This document shows, piece by piece, positions 9,225-16,477 of a DNA stretch of 64,000 nt (position 1 is the stretch's first letter; each line of letters opens with the position of its first letter). This DNA is from Sphingomonas sp. Leaf20 (GTDB lineage Bacteria > Pseudomonadota > Alphaproteobacteria > Sphingomonadales > Sphingomonadaceae): the NCBI RefSeq assembly GCF_001421535.1, contig NZ_LMKN01000001.1:620001-684000 (forward strand), given 5' to 3'. The notes beneath the pieces are model-generated. The model saw nothing but the letters and a program-made list of their open reading frames with translations. It did no database searches and had not been told where the DNA came from. Position numbers and translations under genes: made by a program.

Positions 9225-9575
9225 GTAAGTGGGGAGCTTCTGTTGCTCGGTGCTCCCCGTACCGCCGGTTTCCGCTTCTGTTGCCCGGTGCGGCCCGAAC
9301 CGCGCTTTCGTCCGTATAACCTAGGTCGTTAGACCGTCAGTTATGCGGCAATTGCGAGTGCTTCGTTATCGTTGGCACTTGTGTATGGGCCGTTGCGGTG
9401 GTCCCATTCCGAGCGAAACATAGCGTCGTTGAACACACGTCGATCCTAGTTCGACCCCGTCATCGTCCCCCTCTTGCGAAGAGGGCGGTGGTGGAGTCGC
9501 CGGGTACTGCCCCCGGGTCCGCTGTGTCTATGACACGCCACGGTTTATCGCCATAGTCGCCAAGAGAGAATTCCC
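9225..9575 (-). ncRNA. ssrA: tmRNA, circularly permuted two-piece form
   Basis: tmRNA rescues stalled ribosomes and tags nascent peptides. On the minus strand the acceptor piece comes first and ends CGACTCC-ACCA at 9489, preceded by a T-arm CCGGG-GGCAGTA-CCCGG. A 30-base spacer (9459-9488) with its own hairpin follows, then the coding piece starts GGGGTCG at 9458. GGGGTCG pairs with CGACTCC over seven positions to rebuild the acceptor stem. TGTGT and CTATG of the coding piece can pair with ACACA and CATAG of the acceptor piece as helix P2. The tag frame is at 9376-9341, and two similar pseudoknot-like units with GCAACAGAAGC follow (about 9225-9300). The permuted form is known from alphaproteobacteria. 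The outer ends (9225 and 9575) are estimates. Confidence 0.93.
9341..9376 (-). other. tmRNA tag-peptide reading frame (ANDNEALAIAA)
   Basis: From the resume codon GCC at 9376-9374 the minus strand reads Ala-Asn-Asp-Asn-Glu-Ala-Leu-Ala-Ile-Ala-Ala and then TAA. The AND start and hydrophobic Ala-Ala end are the hallmarks of alphaproteobacterial SsrA tags recognised by ClpXP and ClpAP; clpA is encoded at 60472-62796. Confidence 0.95.
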
Positions 9576-9682
9576 CCGACGACTGTCCGGATATAGGCTG
9601 CAAGCCCGACGATTAAAAGCCTGCGAATTACGCTTCTATGGCCTTTCGCTCGCCACAAACCGCGTGCATAGCAACATATATT

Positions 9683-10114
9683 ATGTTGACGCAGCGCTCC
9701 CGCTACGCGCTTCGCGCGATGATCTTCCTTGGCGGCGCCCCCGCCGGCAGCCCTCCGATTCCGATGACCCGGATTGCTGCGGAAGCGAACGTGCCGCGCA
9801 AGTTTCTCGAACTCATCCTTGCCGATCTGCGCGAATCCGGGTTGCTCAACAGCCATCGCGGCAAGATGGGCGGCTATTGCCTGTCGCGTCCCAGTCACCT
9901 GATTTCGCTGGGTGAAATCATCCGGATCATCGAGGGGCCGCTCGCGCTGGTCCCGTGCGTGAGCAGGACCGCGTACCGACCGTGTCTCGACTGCAAGAGC
10001 GAGGCGGATTGCGCGATCCGCTATGCGATGATGCGCGTCCGCGACGAGACGGCCCGCATCCTCGACGGCACGAGCCTTGCGGACGCCAACGCCGAAAGTC
10101 TTGCCGCCGCGTGA
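9683..10114 (+). CDS. Rrf2 family transcriptional regulator
   Basis: A 143-residue DNA-binding protein of the Rrf2 (IscR/NsrR-like) family. The N-terminal winged helix begins MLTQRSRYALRAMIFL, with the recognition region around ANVPRKFLELILADLRESGLL. A cysteine cluster CVSRTAYRPCLDCKSEADC near residues 92-110 could hold an iron-sulfur cluster as in family members. The ATG at 9683 is preferred over an in-frame upstream ATG at 9638 because it gives the canonical family N-terminus. It lies divergently from ssrA, and its target is unknown. Confidence 0.9.
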   Translation: MLTQRSRYALRAMIFLGGAPAGSPPIPMTRIAAEANVPRKFLELILADLRESGLLNSHRGKMGGYCLSRPSHLISLGEIIRIIEGPLALVPCVSRTAYRPCLDCKSEADCAIRYAMMRVRDETARILDGTSLADANAESLAAA

Positions 10115-10204
10115 TCCTGCCCTCCTCCCATACGGAGGAGGACCACGAACCGCTGGGCCACGAGCGACGAGGAAGCCTCGCGCCCGCGGCCTCTCCCCTC
10201 CGAC

Positions 10205-10675
10205 TTATCGGCGCGTCTTCAGCTCGTCGCGGATCTCGCGGAGAAGCGCGATCTCGACGGGCTCGGGCGCAGGCGTGACGGGCACCGCCTCTTCCTCACG
10301 CTTCAGCCGCGCGGCTTCGCGTTCGATCAGCCCCGCCGCGCGGTTCACGACGCGCAGGATCATGAAGATGATGAACGCGACGATGACGAAATTGACCAGC
10401 TGAGTCGCGAACGCGCCATAGCCGAGCAACGGGACCCCCGCCTTCTTGAGCGCCGCGTAATCGCTGAGCGAGCCGGCATAACTGGCCGGCACGGGGCCCA
10501 TCCGCCAGAAATAGCTCGAGAAGTCGAGCCCGCCAAAGATCTTGCCGATCACCGGCATCAGCACGTCGTCGGTGAGCGACGTCACGATCTTGCTGAATGC
10601 CGCGCCGATGATCACCGCGATCGCCAGGTCGAGCACGTTGCCGCGCATGATGAACGCCTTGAATTCCTTGAGCAT
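10205..10675 (-). CDS. mscL: Large-conductance mechanosensitive channel MscL
   Basis: An inner-membrane channel that opens at high tension to release solutes after osmotic downshock. The 156-residue protein starts MLKEFKAFIMRGNVLDLAIAV, the conserved N-terminal helix and TM1. TM2 is around VNFVIVAFIIFMILRVVN, followed by a charged C-terminal helix. AAAGGGGG lies just upstream of the ATG at 10675. An extra 18-codon upstream extension exists in frame but lacks family similarity. It converges with the Rrf2 gene and diverges from lemA. Confidence 0.96.
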   Translation of the reverse strand: MLKEFKAFIMRGNVLDLAIAVIIGAAFSKIVTSLTDDVLMPVIGKIFGGLDFSSYFWRMGPVPASYAGSLSDYAALKKAGVPLLGYGAFATQLVNFVIVAFIIFMILRVVNRAAGLIEREAARLKREEEAVPVTPAPEPVEIALLREIRDELKTRR

Positions 10676-10778
10676 ATGCGCCCCCTTTTGTGACACGCTT
10701 ACGCTAATCCTCGATTTCGGTTTCGCCAAGCGGGTCGACTGTCCTATGGGGGTGACACAGACAAGCAGGAGAGCCCCG

Positions 10779-11378
10779 ATGTCGTCCTATGCCCCGATCC
10801 TCCGCGGAACTGCCGCCATCGCACTTGCCGCGACCGTCGCGGGCTGCGGGATCAACAGCATCCCGACCGCCGAGGAGAATGTGAAGGCGCGCTGGGCCGA
10901 TGTGCAGAACGACTATCAGCGTCGTGCCGATCTGATCCCCAACCTCGTCGCGACGGTCAAGGCCGCGGGGGCGCAGGAGAAGAGCATTCTGGTCGAAGTC
11001 ACGCAGGCTCGTGCCGCTGCGAGCACGGTCCAGGTGTCGGGCGACGACCTGACCGATCCCGCCAAAATCGCGCAATTCTCGCGCGTGCAGGGCGCCGTCG
11101 GCCTGTCGCTGCAACGGCTTCAGGAAGCGTATCCCGAGCTGAAGAGCCAGGGCAATTACACCACGCTGATGAGCCAACTCGAAGGCACCGAGAACCGCAT
11201 CACGATCGCGCGGCGCGATTATAACGGCGCGGTCCAGGCGTATAACACGAAGATCCGCACCTTCCCCGACGCCGTCGGCGCGAAGATCTTCTATGGTGCA
11301 AAACCGATGGTCCCGTTTGCGGCGACCACGCCGGGGGCCGAGACGGCCCCGACGGTGAACTTCGGCAACGCGAGCTGA
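10779..11378 (+). CDS. LemA family lipoprotein
   Basis: A 199-residue LemA-type protein: after a signal segment with lipobox ending at Cys23 (VAGC), it has the helical-bundle core starting AEENVKARWADVQNDYQRRADLIPNLVATVKA, typical of the family, and YNGAVQAYNTKIRTFP later. AGGAGAG precedes the ATG. LemA genes are frequently followed by TPM-domain genes, as here (two of them), which suggests a common membrane-associated function, although the biochemical role is not established. Confidence 0.93.
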   Translation: MSSYAPILRGTAAIALAATVAGCGINSIPTAEENVKARWADVQNDYQRRADLIPNLVATVKAAGAQEKSILVEVTQARAAASTVQVSGDDLTDPAKIAQFSRVQGAVGLSLQRLQEAYPELKSQGNYTTLMSQLEGTENRITIARRDYNGAVQAYNTKIRTFPDAVGAKIFYGAKPMVPFAATTPGAETAPTVNFGNAS

Positions 11379-11394
11379 TCGCGGGGCCGGCGGC

Positions 11395-12234
11395 ATGATC
11401 CGCGCGCTCGTGGCGGTCGTGCTTGCGGTGCTGCTCGGCAGTGGCACAGCAGGCGCGCAGACGTTCCCGAAATTCACCGGCTTCGTCGTCGACGCCGCCA
11501 ACGTGATCCCGCCCGAGCAGGAGGCGGCGCTCACGAAGCGGCTAGACGATCTGCAAAAGACGACGGGCAACCAGCTGGTCGTCGCGACGGTGGCGGATCT
11601 CGAGGGCTATCCGATCGAGGATTACGGCTATCGCCTGCTCCGCAGCTGGGGTGTCGGACTGAAGGACACCAATAATGGCGCCATCCTGCTCGTCGCGCCG
11701 AACGACCGCAAGGTCCGGATCGAGGTCGGCTACGGACTCGAGCCGGTGTTGACCGACGCGTTCTCGAGCGTCGTGATCAATCAGCAGATCCTGCCCCGGT
11801 TCAAGGCGGGCGACATGGCCGGCGGCATCGTCGCCGGGACGAATGCGGTCGCCGATCAGCTCGCGCTGCCCGATGCCGAGGCCCGGGCAAAGGTCGGTGC
11901 CGCGGCGGCCGAATATGACAAGACGCATCGCCGCCCGGCCGGCAACAGCGGAGGCGGCATCCCGATCGGGTTGATCGTCTTCGGTATCATCGTGGCCGCG
12001 ATCGTCATCCCGATGCTGTCGCGGCGTGCGGGCGGCAAACGCTTTTCGGACGGCAGCCGCGGTAGCGGCGCGCTCCCCATCGTGCTGTGGAGTATCGCCA
12101 ACGAGATGTCGCGCGGCGGCGGTGGCTGGGGTGGCGGAGACAGCGGTGGCGGCGGCGGCGGCTGGATGGGCGGCGGCTTTGGCGGCGGTGGCGGCGGGTC
12201 GGCCGGCGGCGGCGGCGCATCGGGGAGTTGGTGA
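11395..12234 (+). CDS. TPM-domain (YgcG-like) membrane-anchored protein
   Basis: A 279-residue protein with an N-terminal signal peptide (cleavage near AGAQT, residues 19-23), a TPM domain at about 27-150 (VVDAANVIPPEQEAAL ... GNQLVVATVADLEGYPIEDYG ... RKVRIEVGYGLEPVLTDA), a transmembrane helix around 185-205 and a strongly glycine-rich C-terminus ending SGSW. The fold is known from YgcG-type proteins with suggested phosphatase activity. It sits 16 bases after lemA and is followed immediately by a second TPM gene. Confidence 0.92.
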   Translation: MIRALVAVVLAVLLGSGTAGAQTFPKFTGFVVDAANVIPPEQEAALTKRLDDLQKTTGNQLVVATVADLEGYPIEDYGYRLLRSWGVGLKDTNNGAILLVAPNDRKVRIEVGYGLEPVLTDAFSSVVINQQILPRFKAGDMAGGIVAGTNAVADQLALPDAEARAKVGAAAAEYDKTHRRPAGNSGGGIPIGLIVFGIIVAAIVIPMLSRRAGGKRFSDGSRGSGALPIVLWSIANEMSRGGGGWGGGDSGGGGGGWMGGGFGGGGGGSAGGGGASGSW

Positions 12235-12235
12235 C

Positions 12236-12907
12236 ATGCGACTGAGCAAAGCTGACCATGACCGCGTGACCGCCGCGGTGACGCAGGCGGAGACCGCCAC
12301 GACGGGTGAGATCGTGACGATCGTCGCGCGTCAGTCCGACGCCTATCACGACGCGTCGCTGCAATGGGGGGTGCTCGGCATGGTCCTGACGCTCGCGGTC
12401 CTCGCATTCCATCCGGTCGCCGCGGACCAGATCTATGCGCGGCTGGTCGATCCCTGGGCGCAATCCGCGCCGCAGGGCGCGCTGTTCGCGATCGCGCTCG
12501 TGCTGATGACGCTGGTCTATCTCGGCGTGCGACTGGTGCTTGCCGTGCCCGCGCTGCGAATCGCGCTGACGCCGGGAGCGACCAAATCGCGGCGGGTGCG
12601 CAGGCGCGCGTTGATGCTGTTCCGGGCGGGCGCGGAGAAGCGCACGCGCGGATCGACCGGCGTGCTGCTCTACCTCTCGCTTGCCGAACACCGTGCGGAG
12701 ATCGTCGCCGACGCGGCGATCCATTCGCGCGTCCCGAACGAAACCTGGGGGGCGGCAATGGCGGCGGTCCTCGCCGCCGTACGCGACGACCGGCCGGCGG
12801 ACGGCATGGCCGATGCCGTCGCGCAGATCGGCGTGGTACTCGCCGAACATTTCCCGCGCACCGGCGCAGCGGTCAACGAGCTTCCTGACAGGCTGATCGA
12901 ACTATGA
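12236..12907 (+). CDS. TPM-domain membrane protein, second copy
   Basis: A 223-residue protein beginning MRLSKADHDRVTAAVTQAE with the TPM-like segment TTGEIVTIVARQSDAY, two predicted membrane spans (about 45-62 and 82-104) and a soluble C-terminal half (GSTGVLLYLSLAEHRAEIVAD, related to the second TPM lobe). The ATG overlaps no coding sequence but lies one base after the stop of the upstream TPM gene. Its own stop overlaps the next start by four bases (ATGA). The lemA-TPM-TPM trio looks like one unit. Confidence 0.88.
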   Translation: MRLSKADHDRVTAAVTQAETATTGEIVTIVARQSDAYHDASLQWGVLGMVLTLAVLAFHPVAADQIYARLVDPWAQSAPQGALFAIALVLMTLVYLGVRLVLAVPALRIALTPGATKSRRVRRRALMLFRAGAEKRTRGSTGVLLYLSLAEHRAEIVADAAIHSRVPNETWGAAMAAVLAAVRDDRPADGMADAVAQIGVVLAEHFPRTGAAVNELPDRLIEL

Positions 12908-13407
12908 GCAAGACCGTATGGGCGGGCAAGTTCCTGACCGTGCAGACCGAAGGCCGCTGGGAATTCGCGGAGCGCAAGGGCCAGATCGCGGCGGCGGTGA
13001 TCGTCGCGATCGACGCGGGCGACGTGATCCTCGTCGAGCAGTTCCGCGTCCCGCTGGGGCGGGCCTGTCTCGAACTGCCCGCGGGGCTGGTCGGTGACGA
13101 GACCGCGGGTGAAAGCGTCGCGGTTGCGGCGGGCCGGGAGCTGGAGGAGGAGACGGGCTACCGCGCGTCCGCGATCGAGGATCTCGGCCTGTTCTATTCG
13201 TCGCCCGGAATGACGTCCGAGTGCTTCACGCTGGTGCGCGCCACCGGGCTGACCCGCGTCGGCGAAGGCGGTGGCGATAGCGACGAGAACATCACCGTGC
13301 ACCGCGTCGCGCTCGCCGAGGTTCCGGCCTTTGTCGCGGCGAGACGCGCCGCGGGCGTGGCGATCGACACCAAGATGCTGCTCATCCTGGCAGGATCGAT
13401 CCTCTAA
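12904..13407 (+). CDS. NUDIX hydrolase (ADP-ribose pyrophosphatase-like)
   Basis: A 167-residue protein with a complete Nudix box, G-x5-E-x7-REUxEExGU, from GDETAGE to RELEEETGY (about residues 63-85). The preceding PLGRACLELPAG motif is typical of ADP-sugar pyrophosphatases (NudF-like). Substrate assignment is inference. The ATG overlaps the previous stop (ATGA), so it is translationally coupled to the TPM pair. Confidence 0.9.
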   Translation: MSKTVWAGKFLTVQTEGRWEFAERKGQIAAAVIVAIDAGDVILVEQFRVPLGRACLELPAGLVGDETAGESVAVAAGRELEEETGYRASAIEDLGLFYSSPGMTSECFTLVRATGLTRVGEGGGDSDENITVHRVALAEVPAFVAARRAAGVAIDTKMLLILAGSIL

Positions 13408-13425
13408 CCCGCCCGGCGGCGCCGC

Positions 13426-13707
13426 TTATTTGAAGTTGTCGGCGTAGCTCTGCAGCTTCAGCGTCTTCTGCGGCGCCGGAACGACGGTGTAGCCGAACCC
13501 CTCGCGCTCGCAATGCGCAATCGCCGCTTCGGCGGTGGGGAAGAACAGGCGGAGCTGGTCGCGCGTGTCGCCGCTGCCGGCCCAGCCGGTCAGCGGATCG
13601 GGGCGCTTGGGCTCCGACGGTTCGAATTCGAGCTGCCAGCTGTCGGTCCGGTGCTTGCCGGACTGCATGGCGTTCTTGGGGCGCTGAAAGATACGGGCGG
13701 TAGGCAT
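13426..13707 (-). CDS. NDUFS4-like complex I accessory subunit
   Basis: A 93-residue protein of the ETC complex I subunit conserved region (NDUFS4, 18 kDa subunit) family: ARIFQRPKNAMQSGKHRTDSW near the start, LTGWAGSGDTRDQLRLFF in the middle and the conserved end PQKTLKLQSYADNFK. In alphaproteobacteria this accessory subunit binds NADH dehydrogenase I. The start at 13707 removes a long Arg-rich upstream extension that lacks similarity. It lies 10 bases downstream of hrpB on the same strand. Confidence 0.9.
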   Translation of the reverse strand: MPTARIFQRPKNAMQSGKHRTDSWQLEFEPSEPKRPDPLTGWAGSGDTRDQLRLFFPTAEAAIAHCEREGFGYTVVPAPQKTLKLQSYADNFK

Positions 13708-13717
13708 AGCGTTCCCC

Positions 13718-16258
13718 TTATCGCGAACTGGCCGACCTTGCATCCGCCTTTTTCGTGCGCAGTGTCGCCGACGCCGCGGCGGGATCATCGGGCCAGGGAT
13801 GCTTGGGATAACGACCGCGCATCTCCTTGGCGACCGCGCCCCAGCTGCCCGCCCAGAAACCGGGCAGATCGCGGGTCGTCTGGATCGGCCGTCCGGCGGG
13901 CGATGTAAGGCTGAGGACAAGCGGCACGCGCTGCTCGCCGATCACCGGATGCACCGCGAGACCGAATAGCGCCTGCACGCGCAACTCGACTCGCGGACCG
14001 CCTTCCGCGGCATAGTCGATCGCGTGGGTGCTCCCCGCGGGGCTGGTGAAATCGGCCGGGGCAAGCCGGTTGATGGCCTGCAGCGCGTCCCAGCCGAGCA
14101 GGTTGCGCAGCGCGTTGGCGAGCGCGCCCGGGGCAATCGCGTCCAGCCTCCGCTTGCCGGCCAGCAAGGGGGCGAGCCATTCGTCAATGCGGTCGAGCAG
14201 CGTCGCATCGTCGAGCGGCACGCCGGCATAGGCGGCGCGATCGCGCAGCGCCTGGGCGCCGTCGCCCCACGACAGCTGGCCGAGGCCATGCTCGCGGACG
14301 CCGTCGAGCAACGCGGCGAGGATCGACTCGGGATCGGCGCCGCTGTCGGGGCCACTCGACAGGCGGATCGCGCCGAGCCTGCGTTCGCGGAGCGCCTGGA
14401 TTCCGCCGGTCGTGGAATCGAACTGCACGCTACGACGCGATTCGATCCGGTCGGCGAACAGCGTCTCGACGGTGGACTGGTCGATCGCCACCGCCGACAG
14501 GATCCGCGCGCCCGCCGCCGAGCCCTGCGTATCGGCGACCGCGAGCCATTCCGACCGCGCGAGCGGCGCGGTGGGATCGAGCCGGAATCCGCGGCCTCCG
14601 ACCGACGCCCATGTCTCGCCGGACGCGTCGCGCCGACGCGCGACCCGATCGGGGAAGCCCAGCGCGACGCAGACGTCTGCCCCCCCGCCCGCTTGCGGCA
14701 GGGGGTTGGGGGGTGGGCGCCCGGTCTCGACGTTGCGCCCCGCGGATGGCGCGCGCTCACCCCCCGGCCCCCTCCCGCTCGCGGGAGGGGGGGCAAGTTT
14801 CGCCCATCGCTCCGCCATCGCGCGCGCCGCCTGCGCCTTGGGCCCGCGTTCGGTTTTCCAGCGGCGCAGGCGGGTTTCGAGGTCGACATCCTGTCCGCCG
14901 ATGCCGCGCTCGCCGAGCAGGACCGCAACCTGCGCCGCGACGGGGGCAAGGCCGCGGTCGGCGGCGCGCAGGAGCATGTGCGCCAGCCGCGGCGGCATCG
15001 GCAGTTTGGCGATCGCGCGGCCATGCGCGGTCGGCCGCCCCTCTTCGATCGCCTCGAGCGTCGTCAGGCGCGCCATCGCCTCGTCGATCGCCGCGGCAGG
15101 GGGCGGATCGATCCAGCGCAAGTCGCGCGGATCGCCGACGCCCCATAGCGCGCAGGCGAGGACCAGCGCCGAGAGGTCCGCCTCCAGGATCTCGGGAGGA
15201 TCGTAGCGGGGCAGCCCCGCGGTGGCCGCCTCTTCCCACAAGCGATAGGCTATTCCCGGCCCGAGCCGCGCCGCGCGGCCGGCGCGCTGCGTGACCGCGG
15301 CCTGGCTCGCGCGCTCGGTCACCAGCCGCGTCATGCCCGCGGCGCGGTCATAGCGCGGGCGTCGCGCCAGTCCCGAATCGACAACAATGCGGATACCGTC
15401 GAGCGTCAGGCTGGTCTCGGCGATGCTGGTGGCGAGCACGACCTTGCGGCGGCCATCGGGTTCGGGAAGGATCGCGGCACGCTGGGCTGCGGGGTCGAGG
15501 CTGCCGTGAAGCTCGTGCAGGACGATGTCGTCGGGAAGATTGGCGAGGCGGTCGGCGGTGCGTTCGATCTCCGCGACGCCCGGTAGGAAAGCGAGGACGC
15601 CGCCCTCCGCTTCGCCGAGCGCGCGCCGAATGGCGGAGGCGACCGAGTCCTCGATCCGCAACTCCGCCTGCCGGCCGATGTGACGCAGCGTCAGTGGATA
15701 GCTTCGGCCTTCGCTTTCGATCACCGGCGCGCCCGGTGCGTCCGGGTCCATCAGCGCCGCGAATCGTGCACCGTCGAGCGTCGCCGACATCGCGACGATA
15801 CGCAGATCAGGGCGGAAGCCGGCCTGCACGTCGAGGGCGAGCGCCAGTCCGAAATCACCATCGAGGCTGCGCTCATGGACCTCGTCGAACAGCACGGCGG
15901 ACACGCCCGCGAGTTCTGGGTCCGCCTGGATCCGCGCGACGAAGATGCCCTCCGTGATCACGGTGACGCGCGTCGCCGCCGAGCGCTTGCTGTCCATCCG
16001 CGTCGCATAGCCGAAGGTCTGCCCGACGGGTTCGCCCGCGGTCGCCGCCATCCGCTCGGCCGCCGCCCGTGCGGCGAGGCGCCGCGGCGACAGCAGCAGG
16101 ATCTCGCCGGTGCACCACGGCTCGGCGAGGAGCGCGGGCGCGACCGCGGTGGTCTTGCCCGCTCCCGGCGGCGCGACAAGCACCGCCGAAGCGCGTTCAC
16201 GTAGCGCAGCGACGAGATCCGGCAATACGGCAAGGATGGGAAGTGGCGGCGGCGTCAT
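13718..16258 (-). CDS. hrpB: ATP-dependent helicase HrpB, with repeat-encoded insertion
   Basis: A DEAH/DExH-family helicase of 846 residues. Walker A PPGAGKTT is near residues 30-37, DEVH at 125-128, SAT after the DEVH box, and the C-terminal HrpB domain ends FWAGSWGAVAKEMRGRYPKHPWPDDP, a strong family marker. The ATG at 16258 gives the usual MTPPPLPIL-type N-terminus; a 61-codon upstream extension is rejected. Residues about 487-527 (PPPASGRGPGGERAP ... PPPNPLPQAGGG) are encoded by a family B palindrome and appear to be an insertion. The cellular role of HrpB is not well defined. Confidence 0.95.
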   Translation of the reverse strand: MTPPPLPILAVLPDLVAALRERASAVLVAPPGAGKTTAVAPALLAEPWCTGEILLLSPRRLAARAAAERMAATAGEPVGQTFGYATRMDSKRSAATRVTVITEGIFVARIQADPELAGVSAVLFDEVHERSLDGDFGLALALDVQAGFRPDLRIVAMSATLDGARFAALMDPDAPGAPVIESEGRSYPLTLRHIGRQAELRIEDSVASAIRRALGEAEGGVLAFLPGVAEIERTADRLANLPDDIVLHELHGSLDPAAQRAAILPEPDGRRKVVLATSIAETSLTLDGIRIVVDSGLARRPRYDRAAGMTRLVTERASQAAVTQRAGRAARLGPGIAYRLWEEAATAGLPRYDPPEILEADLSALVLACALWGVGDPRDLRWIDPPPAAAIDEAMARLTTLEAIEEGRPTAHGRAIAKLPMPPRLAHMLLRAADRGLAPVAAQVAVLLGERGIGGQDVDLETRLRRWKTERGPKAQAARAMAERWAKLAPPPASGRGPGGERAPSAGRNVETGRPPPNPLPQAGGGADVCVALGFPDRVARRRDASGETWASVGGRGFRLDPTAPLARSEWLAVADTQGSAAGARILSAVAIDQSTVETLFADRIESRRSVQFDSTTGGIQALRERRLGAIRLSSGPDSGADPESILAALLDGVREHGLGQLSWGDGAQALRDRAAYAGVPLDDATLLDRIDEWLAPLLAGKRRLDAIAPGALANALRNLLGWDALQAINRLAPADFTSPAGSTHAIDYAAEGGPRVELRVQALFGLAVHPVIGEQRVPLVLSLTSPAGRPIQTTRDLPGFWAGSWGAVAKEMRGRYPKHPWPDDPAAASATLRTKKADARSASSR
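14678..14796. repeat. Family B-type compound palindrome inside hrpB
   Basis: Plus-strand CCCCCCGCCCGCTTGCGGCA, then GGGGGTTGGGGGGTGGGCGC, is mirrored by GCGCTCACCCCCCGGCCCC, then CTCCCGCTCGCGGGAGGGGG. Each arm holds its own hairpin (GCCCGC/GCGGC; CTCCCGC/GCGGGAG), and the inner halves (GGGGGTGGGCGC and GCGCTCACCCCCC) are complementary. It is read on the minus strand as a Pro/Gly-rich segment without stops. Confidence 0.82.
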
Positions 16259-16477
16259 CCGCGCCTGCTGCCACAGGCAAGCCCGCGGCGACAGCGTTCG
16301 TGGCGCCAAACGGGGCATACTGCGGCCCAATCCGCCCCGCCAGGGGAAGATCGTCTGGCTGCGACCGGCTTGATAGCGACCGGCTGGGTGGCGACCCATT
16401 CGATGCCGGCTGGCACGCCGCGCGGCACCGAAGGCTGGCAAGCGCTCGCGAACCTGCTAGATGCGGCGCCAGTATTT

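Noticed and set aside
9545..9898. A 117-residue minus-strand frame between ssrA and the Rrf2 gene
   Set aside because: It overlaps the acceptor part of tmRNA and the Rrf2 gene and has no recognisable protein features.
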